DNA of 64,000 nt. Source: Oscarella lobularis. Its lineage: Eukaryota > Porifera > Homoscleromorpha > Homosclerophorida > Oscarellidae. The DNA is taken from positions 2,046,001 to 2,110,000 of the forward strand of contig NC_089192.1 of NCBI RefSeq assembly GCF_947507565.1, read 5' to 3'. The notes beneath the pieces are model-generated. The model was given only the letters and a program-made list of their open reading frames with translations. It was not told where the DNA came from and ran no database searches. The translations under genes were made by a program, and so were the position numbers. Every line of letters begins with the position of its first letter. The stretch's first letter is position 1. This document shows, in pieces, positions 46,407-57,600 of the stretch.

Positions 46407-48750
46407 TATGGCGACTTCACATCCCCTAAGAGACGGAAGAACAAGAAGAATGTCGACAAACCTTGGACGTGACTTAGAATCGTAATCCCAGCAACGCCTC
46501 ATTATGCGCTTTCTGTCGGACATATACATAAGACATATTGCATACACGTGCACTGACTCCGTATGAGATTTTCGCTTACAGAACGCTTGGCCATTCCGGC
46601 CAATCACCAAAGGTAAGTTGCTTTCTTTTTCCTACAAACGAGATGACGTCTTCGTTTGTCAGGCCGGGATAAGGCAACGATCCGAGTTCGGCTATTTCCC
46701 ACAGAACAACTCCGTACGACCTGAGGAATAACCTAATTCAACCCCTCGATTCCATTCGTAATCATTACCAAATGTCGGAACTGTGACTAAAAATGCCGTC
46801 ACGAAGCGATTCAGGTGCCATCCAACGAATGGGCATTGGACCTGCAATACGAAACATAACAGGAATTCTCGCAAAACTGGCTTAGTGCCTCTTCCGCGTT
46901 TTTTGTAGTAATCTTCAAGTTGGACGTCGCGAGCCATTCCGAAATCTGTTAGAGAGTCCAATGAGACCATTTGGGTTGATGTCTGTGTAAATAAGATTAC
47001 CTACCTCCTATCTTGACTACTTTGTCAGATGTCACCATGCAATTTCTAGCTGCCAAATCTCTAGAGACGACAAACCTAATACCCAATTATAAATCAGCGA
47101 GAAAATACTAACCTGTGCACAAATTTCTTTTCGGATAGATAGGCCATTCCTGAAGCAATTTCTGCGGCCATTGTGAGAACCTGCTCTTCGGAAAAAGGAT
47201 AGCTGGTACACGAGGACGATTCACTCTAAATAAAATTCTTTATAGGACAATACCACAATTCAATGAATTCGTTTCATTTACTGTTGGTCTTAGTGATCGA
47301 AGATACGATTTCAAGTCTCCATTGCCCATCAGCTCGAGAACAACATATACCGGATTGCCTTTCGAAATTATCCCAATCAAACGAACGATGTAGTCGCAGG
47401 CGAAATTTCTAATAAAATCCACAATTCGGAATCGAAGACTTAGATATAAGAGAAATACTTCATAACTGAAGCTTCGTTCAGAAAAAGAAGTCTTTCAACA
47501 GGCTGTGAACTAGGTTTTAGGCTCTAAAGTAAACAATTAGCTTTATTAGTTAAAAATTCTAATTCTATGCCTTTATAGCGACAGTCTTGGAACAATTTGG
47601 CTTCTCTAGTACACCCTCATAGACTTCGCCAAATGCTCCTTCACCCAATAACTCGCCCACGCTCAGGCAGTTCCGATTAATCTCCCACTCATCTGGCTTG
47701 TACGTGTCTGATTTGGCGAAAAAACCCTCAGGCAAATATTCTCTCATCGCAATTATCTCGCGCCTCCTGAAAAACATTTACAGGATATTCTCAAGTGATC
47801 ATTTTAAAAACCAGCAGCAGAAACAGAGATTTTAAAAACACTACCAGTTCAAAAATCTTGAGATGGGCTATTACAACGAGGTAGCGGATATTGGTCAGCT
47901 ACTTGCATGAAAGACATTGCTCAAGCCCTACTACTCAATCGGACGCTGGTTACAGAATATTATCATAAATTCTCGCTACATAGACCCACAAGCGATATGC
48001 ATATAAACAAGTATACTTATTACCGCTTTGATTTCACTCTCCAAAGGCAGATGCAGGCAACTGCAGCTATGATCAAAAGTAAAAGACCACCTGAACCAAT
48101 AGCAATATATTTCCGTGAATCCCCAGACTCGGATGTTGGCTTTTCGGATGTTGGCGTTTGCCGCAATTGGAAGATAGACATATTGAATGACACAACCGTT
48201 CCGTTTTCTTTCAAACAATAAGATACGTTGAAGAGAAGGATTTTGTGAGTATGCTTATCACTTCCCCACCGCTGACCATAATGCGATATAAAGAAAATCC
48301 TGAAACGTTCTGCACAGCAAAGATGTCGTTCTCCTTACCTTTCTAACGGGATCTAACGCGGACATATTGCAATGGCAAGTGAAAAATTTTGTATTTCCGT
48401 CATTGGTACTCGCAGGCTCCGAAACTCTGCATTCACGCAAGCCAGGAATGTTGAGCTTTTCCTTAAACACCGCAATAGGGGTGCCAGTAGAATTTGTATT
48501 ATCTTTGCAGCAATCTAAAGCACCAAAGCGTCAAATAAGAACCAAAAATTCCGCCTGGTACGTCGATTTCTTAAGCCTTCAAACTTCTTAGGGGGACCAG
48601 TTACGAAAGAATGCTTAGCCATGCATTCAGTGAACATCTTACTTTTAAAGAGACGTTGAGCTTCAAAGGAGAATTTATTATTGACAAAGTCGTCCGGCTC
48701 ACTAGCAATTTGCCCAGAAAATGACGAACATGGCGTCTTTACAGAAGAGC
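46404..48750 (-). CDS. Insulin-receptor-like receptor tyrosine kinase, 3' part (frameshifted twice)
   Basis: Kinase exons, minus strand: 47571-47766, 47459-47523, 47282-47408, 47113-47225, 47005-47060, 46889-46945, 46769-46841, 46580-46720 and 46404-46512. They join in perfect phase. Motifs: [78 protein letters not shown] and [13 protein letters not shown]. These match insulin/IGF receptors closely, including the twin tyrosines of the activation loop. Upstream, 48024-48339 encodes an FN3-like region and a transmembrane helix ([20 protein letters not shown]). 48339-48514 and 48550-48750 encode extracellular sequence with a Cys-Cys insert. The extracellular frame slips by one base near 48335 and again near 48212. 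Two introns use GC donors (47570, 46888). Upstream exons were not found. The C-terminal tail after the kinase is very short. Confidence 0.85.
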
Positions 48751-51477
48751 CTAAAAGAAACCCAGATATATAAAAGGTACTATAAAGAGAAGTTTTCCCG
48801 AAACTAAACAGGAGAATAGGTAGAAAAGACTAGCCTATGTAATTCAAGTAAAGACACGCGGACTAAACATAATTAAGTGGCTGCCTACAACAGAAACCCT
48901 AACTAAATATTTAGTCCCATGCAGAGTATAGCGCGCAAATGTACGCCTACACACTATTCTGCGCGGCGCACATTTCAGGTAAATTGTTAGTTCAGCTTGC
49001 CCCAAAGACAAACACATTAGGGAAGCGAAGGACGAGATGCTTGCTAAAAATAGCCACATACAAACGTAGGAACCCTAATTAATGACCGCGCGCACATTCA
49101 CTGCGACTAATAGCAAAAGAACGGCATGAATCCTCAACACAGATGATCGAGATAAACTCTCTAAAAATGTATTCGGAGTAAAAAAGGCGTGTTGGTGCGG
49201 AGGGGCGCGCGAAGCCATAAGAACGTCACCGGGATGGGCCGTTAATTCCTCGTGAAACGCTGCTAATACAGCGAAGAGCGAATAACAACGAGGTGAAACA
49301 CTACTTGAACCGAACGAATATTCGTCGTTTTCAAAACAAACGGTTTATGGCCGGGAAGCGTACGTTCAGGATGGTTCCGACTGAATTCAGAGTCTATTCA
49401 TCAATACCTTTCGAGTCGCTCGTGCAAACGAGCAAAACAGTAAGCGTCAAAAGCAAAAAAGACGGTCTCCGCATGACGAGCGACAAACAGACTACGTTTC
49501 TGTTTAATCCGGGATGTCTTTCTCTCTGGTACAGCCCTGCTTCCGGGATAAGGTACTATTATAACACGACATTTTTTGGCACGACGTATGCGGTCGCCAA
49601 TTGAAGCCGCTATTTTCACCGCGATGCTCACACAGAAACGAGCGAACGACGGGACGCGTGATTATATTGCCCAGGAAATATCATATGAGACCAAGAGGAT
49701 ATCAAAACAAGGAAGTTACAACGTAACGGAAGTAGGGTATCATTCAATAAATTTGAAGAAACGAGACAACACCAAATAGTTAAATTGCAGGCATATAATA
49801 GCACTGTGATGAACGAACACCTGGGCTTCTGAATAAAATGGTAGTTTTTGTTCACGCCGTTACAGAAAACATAATTTAAAAAGAGATACGACTAATGTCA
49901 AGATATGTCTCCGCGTATGCATGCATGCATCTTAATTGATCAATGGAATAAATTTATAGACGGGCCATATATGCATACTCCGTGGGTGTGGAATGAGTGT
50001 ATAATAATGACTACCTGACTACTAGGTGAGAGCATTGGCCGTGCACAACTCTGTATCCTCTAAGAATATACGATTTTAGAACAGTACTATATAGATTCTA
50101 CATGTGAACGTGCTCGACCCGCGCGGTCAGGGAAATCAAACCTAATGAGCTGCCAAACAATATTTAGACAATGATCAAGTTTGCTTTTTTCAAGCAACGC
50201 CTTATTCCCGTAGTGTGAAGATGACTTTCGCGTAAACCCTAGGCCCCTTCTCACTGCCAATGCAACGGATTTACCTCACTTTCACCTTGAGTTTCACCGT
50301 ATTTCGAATCTGTGTTAGCGTTCGAGGGAAATCGATGGCCAAAGCAGAGGCAAACGCTCGAAATACGGGCTTCACAAAACCCGTATAAGCCACGTCAAAG
50401 ATTTCGTTCGTGCCTCGTCTGCTCCGCTGTGCGAATATAACGACTAACAGACACGATCGAGATGATCAAGTATGATAAACAGATAGCATCGCACCGTGCG
50501 GAACGTCGAAAAAGTTCTTCCTTGCGATATGGCAACGCTGAGCGCACGTTCGCCTTCTACAATGAAATGTGCTTAATTCAGAGGCACGAAAAGTCTTCTA
50601 TCGTGCGTCGGTGTCGTCAAATAGAAAGATGGAATGTCGCCTAGTCGCTTCCAAATCAGGTGGTAGATCAGGAAGCCCCAGTCAAACCGAATACAGTACA
50701 GAGAGATCGCGTTGAGTCGATGAGAGAGAGCTAGTTCGAAATTTGACCTGTCGCTATCATGGCCTGGCGTACGAATCTTCAAGAGGGCCAAATTTTCTAG
50801 ACAGGAACGTTTGCTGATAAGAGCGTTCCCTTGAATCTGCTCAATACCAATACGCACAATCCCGGAACATTGGCCGAAATCGACGTTCACGACGGTCCCG
50901 GTGGACAACTCAGCGTCACCTACACCATTGACGGTTTGCCACCAGGATCTCTGCCTAAAGGAAGCGATTGAAGTCGACTGCATTGAAAAATTGCAAAGAG
51001 GAACTTTGATAACTTTTGCGGTTTCGCTATCCTCCTGGCAGGCCAGACTCTCTTGATTGTTGTTACACCCACCACACGTTGTCCGCAACAAAAATAGAAT
51101 TTGTTTCTACAGCACTTAGGTACACCTGCCGTGACGTTTCTAAATAAGGTTTCCTTGTTAAAATTTTTCTTATCCAATAGGCTGGAAACTGGCTAAACTA
51201 CGCGTACGCACACTTGATCTTTCAAAAAACCGGTCCGCCCATGGCCTGATCGGCCGGAGTATAGCGTGGCTCGTACAGCCTTGCTGTGTATATGACTTTC
51301 GCCCAAAACAGCTCCCAAAAAAGCTCCGGTTTAGTCGGTTCACCCTGGCTGTGTCGATTCTTTAATTAATGCCTTGTCTGCAGTTATCCGGGCACTTGCT
51401 GACTAGGTCAGACCTCGGTCGATCACAACTACCTAGACTACACACGTTAGTAATAATGCAGCGACTTTCAGATTGGA
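48751..51477. other. Region upstream of the RTK exons; no confident gene
   Basis: Missing ligand-binding exons of the receptor may lie here or beyond, but none was recognised. An open minus-strand stretch at 50573-51110 (after a possible acceptor TGCTGTAG) contains RTTCGGCNNNQ, several Cys, and WWQTVNGVG, and could be an extracellular exon. It has no recognisable domain. A plus-strand ORF at 49293-49604 is also unassignable. Confidence 0.35.
51401..51440 (+). repeat. Short dispersed repeat G, copy 2
   Basis: Second copy of the AGGTCAGACCTCGGTCGATC core, 40-75 bp upstream of the predicted start of the TKL-like kinase gene, so it may contribute to its 5' flank. Confidence 0.65.
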
Positions 51478-53328
51478 ATGAGGCACGATATTGCTCCAAT
51501 ATTTGAATTCACTCTTCACTGTATCAGCAATCAGGACGGAACGGCGGAAATTATTCATTCTGGCGGTTTCACCAAAAAGCGCGGCTATAAGCCCATGCTG
51601 GAAACAATTTCACTTGGTACTCACTAACAAAATTAGATTTGCTTTATAATCTGACTTTTAGGTCCTACAAATGACACTTTTATGGAAATTGAGCGTCTTC
51701 TTCTTCTACCCAAGCAGGTCTCTTATGAACCACGCGGTCCTCCCAGAGTCTTCGATGCGCCAGGCCCTCCTCCTAGAAGACCGCCTACAGAAAGTGGACC
51801 TATGATTCGGCATCTGCATTTGGATGGCATGAGGTAACGTCGCGTAACGTACGTTTGTTTGCTGCTCATTCCAAGTGGTGAAACTATAGGGAACGAGATG
51901 AATCTCCTCAGGCTGAATTGTAGATAATGCGTTTAATTATTTTTTTAATAACTTTGTGCTTAGGTCTGTGCTACAAGCTCGCTACGATGACCTTCAAGGA
52001 TTAAGCAATTGCCAAAAGTGCCGCTTTTGTTTCGGTGTTCTTATGTTTTTATTTATCTTTTTGACAGCCTTCGTTTTCGAGATGTCGAAAGTACTGTACG
52101 AGAACGTAAAAAGAAATGCGACATTCTTGAAGCAGAGAGGTGAGGAAGGGAGGTTTGTTTTTCAACTGAGTACAATGTACGGTTGTCTTTAGCGTTAAAA
52201 TTGCTTCTCAATGCCAGACTCTCGAAGCTCAATGCCAATTTCTGACAGAGGAAAAGTAAGAATTGTTCGTAAAGATTCCATACTTCGATTACATTTGTTT
52301 TGCCCAGATCTGAAATGGAGCGGCGGCACCGAAATCTTAAAGAGTCACTTGAAGAAGCGGAACGCAGTCTCAACGAGTTCGTTGAGATTCTCAGCATAGC
52401 TCCCCAGCAAATTAAGCTTACCGATAAAAAGCTCGGAACAGGAGCATATGCAGGTTTCAAGCAGACGATGACTAGCTGAATAAACGCAAATCTTTCTTAT
52501 CGTTTTAGACGTGTATATTGGCTGCTGGCACGGCATGCATGTGGCCGTGAAACAATTCCACGAACTCATCACGACGGAGAAAACGGTTCGTTCGTTTCAA
52601 CGCGAAGTTCTCACGCTGAGCAAGCTTCATCATCCGAACATCATTCGTACGTGCGGTGCGATAATGAGCCGAGGAGTTCCCTTTCAAATAGTCACGGAGC
52701 TACTCGAGGGATCTGTCAGCGAACTCATGGACGCCGCTCACTCGTCCCTCTATCTTTCCACTTACGAGCAACTGTCTATTGCACTCGACATGACTTCAGC
52801 TCTTGCGTACATGCATGGACTCAGTCCACGTTCCTACGTTCACGGCGACATTCGTCCTACAAATGTCTTAGTTACGAGAGAGATGAAGCAAAAGTCGCAG
52901 ACTTGGGTGCCGCTCACTTGGTAGACAGCTCCAAGTCAGCCGGTCCTCTAAGTCCCAGCTATCTTCCTCCAGAGCGATTGCCTCCTACGTCGGCGCGCAG
53001 CTCGTTGCGTGGCGACGTTTACAGTCTCGGTGTGTCGCTCATTGAAATTTTCACCGGTTTGGCGCCGGTGCGAGAAGAGAGAAGTCGTCAGCTGAGCCGT
53101 TTGATGAGTCGAGCTCGTCTTCACGAGATATGCTCGAACATGATTGCTGGTCTATCTAGAATAGAAAATCGTCCAACGAGTGTCGAGTGTTTGACGATTT
53201 TGGGAAATGAAAGAGATGATTGCATCACGGGCGGCTCTCGACCAATGAGGAGATTGGTGAAAGGCGAGTTCAGAGGCGAGGGGCCCAATCGTCGTCACAA
53301 CGTGGTTTTGCTTGACGTTTACATATAA
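51478..53328 (+). CDS. Coiled-coil / TKL-type protein kinase (apparent -1 frameshift)
   Basis: Exons by phase: 51478-51616, 51662-51833, 51964-52017, 52068-52139, 52193-52255, 52308-52453 and 52509-53328, all GT-AG. The N-terminus has a short unknown region, a Pro-rich segment (PRVFDAPGPPPRRPP) and a coiled coil (VESTVRERKKKCDILEAE; ERRHRNLKESLEEAE). Then comes a kinase: LGTGAYADVYIG, VAVKQFH, LHHPNII, SYVHGDIRPTNVLV, VADLGAAHL and SYLPPERL, followed by GDVYSLGVSLIEIF. The Lys, catalytic Asp (in HGD, not HRD) and DLG (not DFG) are present, so activity is possible. At about 52885-52892 (ATGAAGCAAAAGTC) the frame shifts by -1 between HGD and DLG. One missing base restores the domain. It resembles TKL kinases with an HGD loop. 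The exact subfamily is unknown, and upstream exons are possible. Confidence 0.75.
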
Positions 53329-53544
53329 CCGGAAGCGTTTGTCTTGATCCAACGCTTAGAAATTAAGACTCCTCGAGCTAAAGCATCTGTTATTAACACG
53401 GTTGACAACACGAACACCTCCGTTAAAAAGTTCACAATAGGTAATGTTTCATCTCAGTTGTACTCAGACACACCGTTGTCCTGGCTTCTGTACTGTATAC
53501 AGAAGCGGCACTCTATGATATGTCGAATCTAAACATTACAACTA

Positions 53545-54300
53545 AGCATTTCTGCTGGTATGGTTTTCGTTTTTTGGCAGAGTGGCAAGTTCGCGCGAAC
53601 CATTCATTGTTCGCTCCTCAACTGTCCGTCTTGGCGTCGGCGAAGTTCTACGCTTAACGGGTACTCGACATCGTCGCTCTGCTTGTGGCTCCATCGCACC
53701 ATCGTGTATTATCCAGAATGCGTTCATGCCTCATATAGCTTTACGATAACTCGCGCGAGTCTATTAATTAAATAGAAAACTTCTATTATATGGATTCTCA
53801 GCTCGAATCGATGCTTGCGCGTCACTGCTGGTCCTGTTGAAGTAGAACATTGCTATGGGGCCGAGAAAAGGAACGTCTTTCTTGAGTGCGAAAACAGCTC
53901 GAAGGTCGATTTCTACTAGACGATCCTCCCAAAACTGTTCTGTCTCGCTCTTACTAGTCATACTGCTTCTCAGTTTTTTGTTCGTAACCACCTGCGTACC
54001 GTAAGAGCAAACTGAATGAAGTTATGCCTCCAAACGACGGTTTTTCCTCATTGGAGCCCCGATTTTCAAACAACTCGCTGAAGGCAATATCTCTCATGCG
54101 GTAAACCTGCTACGCCAGTTGCATCGACGAAGAATCCTTCTTCGCGATCGAAAAAGCTAGTAAAGTTCGTCACGTGACGAAGACAAGTCGAGTCCCGTAG
54201 TCCGGGTTAGTCTGGACGAAGTGTCTCTTTGTCTCAGTAATCTCAGAGAACTCAGCTCGCTGCACGCTCACCGCACCGACTTCTTTGCCTCTTTGAAGCG
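53545..54300. repeat. Segmental duplication C, copy 1
   Basis: Blocks including GTGGCAAG.TCGCGCGAACCAT, GGCGAAGTTCTACGCTTAACGGG and GTCACGTGACGAAGACAAGTC recur in the same order at 56320-57600. The second copy contains about 500 bp of extra sequence between the two halves. Confidence 0.8.
53764..53961 (-). CDS. Possible 65-aa ORF conserved in duplication C (hypothetical)
   Basis: ATG 53961 opens a 65-codon frame (MTSKSETEQFWEDRLVEIDL at its start). The duplicate at about 57080-57265 encodes a similar protein after one lost base. Replacements between copies are mostly conservative (F/Y, R/K, A/V, E/Q), suggesting that it once was, or is, under protein-level selection. It has an N-R-T/N-K-T glycosylation-like site but no signal peptide. 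It may be an exon of a larger gene. No family was recognised. Confidence 0.35.
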   Translation of the reverse strand: MTSKSETEQFWEDRLVEIDLRAVFALKKDVPFLGPIAMFYFNRTSSDAQASIRAENPYNRSFLFN

Positions 54301-54349
54301 CAAGCAGCCCAAGTAAACCGATTTCGCACACTCACTATTTGGATGTCCA

Positions 54350-54980
54350 TATACCACTGTCGCTTTTGTTGATGCTCTGGTACATATGAGTGATTGGACC
54401 CGGTATATATAGTTACCAGAATTTGTAGACACCAGACGCAACGTTGCTGTACGTCTTAGACTATTGAGAATGCGTGGTGGCGTCTTCCTTTCCTTCGGGT
54501 AACAGCCGACGGCGTGAATAATTCGCCGCGGCATTTCGTTTCAGTGAGTCTACGCCCCGCCCCGCTTTTAGTCTATGTTATCAATCCATGCATTAGGCTA
54601 ATTCAATCAAGATCTGTTAATTTTAGCGGTACTGAACGCCTTCCTTAGTGTAACAGCCGAAAGCGTGAATAATTCGCCGCGGCATCTCGTTGCAGTGAGT
54701 CTACGCCCAGCTTTTAGCCTAATACGTTATCAAACCATGCATTAGGCTAATTCATGCAAGATCTGTTTTAGCGGTACTGAACGCCCCTGCCATTTTTCCT
54801 TACTTCGACGCCTTTGGATATCACGATATCTCAGAAAAAAAACCGTTTAGAGCCGTTTAGAGTGCCCCATTCAGATCGAACGATCGAACTGATAGAGATT
54901 ACGGTCTTTGTAAACTTCGCTAACTGACGCGGTAAGTTTACATTCGATCGCAGGGAGGTCGAGCGCGAATAACTTTAGGC
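54350..54980 (+). repeat. Dispersed repeat B, copy 1 (internally doubled)
   Basis: A segment with AATAATTCGCCGCGGCAT, GAGTCTACGCC and AAACCATGCATTAGGCTAAT appears twice (about 54480-54620 and 54640-54790). It is then followed by a TTTAGAGCCGTTTAGA..GATAGAGATTACGGTCTTTG block. The same order recurs at 59240-59645. A shorter version is at 62485-62640. Non-coding. Confidence 0.75.
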
Positions 54981-55157
54981 ATTCGAGAAGGTCTTGTCCA
55001 GCTCCCTCGCTTAGATTGAGCAGATCGAGTATTGCAAAAGGGTGGAAAAGCTCGGTTTCGGTTTACGGCGAAGAATCACGAACAGGCTTCGCCCCCTGTC
55101 TTCATCGGATTCTCGAAAAGTTCACCGTAGAGACTGCAGTCAATGCACCCTTTAGCG

Positions 55158-55232
55158 AGCCTGTGACCAGACCTTCTCCCTTGACCCCGAGCCCGTTATA
55201 CGTGATCAAGGGAGAAGGTCTGGTCACAGGCT
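55158..55232. mobile_element. Palindromic mini-element, second copy type, with 10-bp target duplication
   Basis: Perfect 27-bp arms (55158-55184 and 55206-55232) with AGCCT..AGGCT ends flank a 21-bp loop containing CCCGTTATACG. The direct repeat ACCCTTTAGC brackets it (55147-55156 and 55233-55242; one extra G at the left junction). Ends and duplication length match those of the element at 21071-21153, though the interior differs. Confidence 0.8.
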
Positions 55233-55242
55233 ACCCTTTAGC

Positions 55243-56205
55243 CAACAACTTATCCAGCAGTTCGCTATGAAGAAGATTGGCTAGAAGAGGAATAGCTGTA
55301 TCCAAACATGGCTGCGTGCGTTAGTCCCCTCTCCCGCTGAACATCCAGGATGTTTTGCGGTCGACGGCGTCAGCTGCGTGCCGACACAAAAGCTTACCGC
55401 GTGCGCGTTTGCGCTCTCACGCGAGCCGTCGAGGATCAGCTCGAACAATTGCGGTTTTATTGGAGCCACCCTGTCGGCATAGAAATGCGATACGATGCCT
55501 TACAAATCGCAACGGAACGACCAAGCTAGGGCGCAAAACCAATTAGAAGAAAGGGAAAATATTTATTAGACGTACATTCGCTTGTGATATAGCTTTAGCT
55601 TTAGGGGAACGACCTAAAAGCAACCGATATTTGATACAGGGCGTTGCTCTTCCAAGCGGCGTTCCGCCGACCGAAACGCCAATAACGCTTCTCTGCTCAA
55701 AATTCGGCCGTCGCAGAAGACAATTAACAGAACGCTGTCAGAGCGTCGACTGCGAAGTCGTGGTGCAAAGTCTTTTGTCTGATGAATGAATTACCGCGTA
55801 ATAACAAAGAGGAGGAGCAAGGGTAAGCTTCTTTAAGGAGTACCACAGATCACTAGCTATTTCATGAACGCCCTAAATGCATGACTAAAAGCGACCGACA
55901 ATCGACATAGGGAGCAGCTCTTGCTTTGGGCAACCACCGATTGTGGATACAGGGCGTTGCTCTTTCAAGCGGATCGAGTCTTGCCGGCCGAAACGGCTTC
56001 TCTGTGCGTCATGCTGGGAAGAATCGGTGCATGTATGCTATTGGTACCGTTTCAATTCTGATAATTTAACAATTTCAAAGTGGAATTCCCGTCGCCTGCT
56101 GACGCTGCGTCGTACGTTTCCCGTTACAGACCACGTTCTTCTACCCTGACTCCGACCGTCCGCGCAGTCAACCTACTTTTGCTCACACATTATGAGCGAT
56201 TTTGG
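55243..56205. other. Intergenic region, nothing recognised
   Basis: About 1 kb containing only short ORFs with no domain. A segment with GGGCGTTGCTCTT.CAAGCGG occurs twice (about 55640 and 55955), suggesting another small duplication. Confidence 0.45.
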
Positions 56206-56272
56206 CAGCCCTGCAATGTTTGGGACCGTGCGTAGCGCGCGCGGGACCAAACGCAGGCTGGACCCTCGAGCC
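56206..56272. mobile_element. Hairpin element H, copy 1
   Basis: Imperfect palindrome with TTTGGGACCGTGCG and CGCGCGGGACCAAA arms around TAGCG, followed by the tail AGGCTGGACCCTCGAGCCT. A near copy lies at 60884-60950. It has no coding capacity. Confidence 0.6.
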
Positions 56273-56319
56273 TACAGCACGCATGACTTGATATGGTTGC
56301 AGATTAAGGTGGTAGAGTT

Positions 56320-57600
56320 AGGTATAGTTTTCGTTTTTTGGCTGTAGCCGCCATGCATGCTGCCATGCAGAGTGGCAAGCTTGCGCGAACCATTGATTGT
56401 TCACTCCTCACTGTCCGTCTGACGTCGGCGAAGTTCTACGCTTAACGGGTGCTTGACATCTTCGTTCTGCTTGTGGCTTCATCGCACCATCTGTAATATC
56501 CAGAATGCGTTCATGCCTCATAATTCGCGCTAGTCTGTTTTAATTAATAAGGTGCTCCTTAGATAGGACGGTTAGAAGAGAAAGACGACGCCTTTTGTAT
56601 CTACCGTTTGTGTTGTCGTTTCAGCTGCCAACGTAACTTCAAGCAAAAAAGCTACGCGAGTAAGAAGCACATGTCTTGGGCCATCTGAATAGGAGGCTGC
56701 CTTTGATTACGCGTCCGATGATCATCAATTGGCAGGGTAATTGTCAGTTTGCAAGAAGTCTTAGGAATGGTTCTAAGTTGGGTTTCTTAGCCACACCCGC
56801 TGGCCGACGTGTGGCTTCGCAAAGAGGGATAGATGATGTGCGAGAGCGAGACTTACGAGCATTGACGTAGCCATTAAAAAACCAAAATAAAAATATAAAT
56901 GAATAGTAATCTCAAGAAGCTTCTACGTGAAAAGATACAGTATTACTACGCGGAAAGATAGAGTGCGCGTATTTCTTGTTATATAGATCTCTTTTCTGGC
57001 GTTGCTTCCTTTCTAAAATCTACGTGCCACGAGGTTGGACAGGTGTGCGCGGCGAAGCTTCAAACGTACGTCTCTTCCAGCTCAGAATCCATAAATACAA
57101 GACTTCTACTATACGGATTCTGAGCTCGAATCGATGCTTGCACGTCACTGCCGGTCTTGTTGAAGTAGTACATTGCTTCGGGGCTGAGATAAGGGACGTC
57201 TTTCTTGAGTGCGAAAACAGCGAGAGGTCGATTTCTACTAGACGATCCTCGCAAAACTGTTCTGTCTCGCTCTTACTTGTCATACTGCTTCTTAGTCTTT
57301 GTTCGTAACAACCTGCGTACCGTCAGAGCAAACTGAGTGAAGTTATGCCTCCAAACGACGGTTTTTCCCCATTGGAGCCCCGATTTCCAAACAACTCGCT
57401 GAAGGCAATATCTCTCATGCGGTAAACCTGTTACGCCAGTTGCATCGACGAAGAATCCTTCCTCGCGATCGAAAAAGCTAGTAAAGTTCGTCACGTGACG
57501 AAGACAAGTCGAGTCCCGTAGTCCGGGTTAGTCTGAACGAAGTAGCTCGCTGCACGCTCACCGCACCGACTTCTTTGCCTCTTTGAAGCGCAAGAAGCTC
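56320..57600. repeat. Segmental duplication C, copy 2 (with insertion)
   Basis: Matches 53545-54300 in two halves (about 56326-56560 and 57105-57600). The intervening ~540 bp has no counterpart in copy 1 and no recognisable gene. Confidence 0.8.

Noticed and set aside
49293-49604. Plus-strand 103-aa ORF
   Set aside because: No signal peptide, domain, promoter or conserved copy; length is compatible with chance.
50573-51110. Open minus-strand stretch with several cysteines
   Set aside because: It may be an exon, but begins without ATG and no partner exon or family was identified, so it is mentioned only in the gap description.
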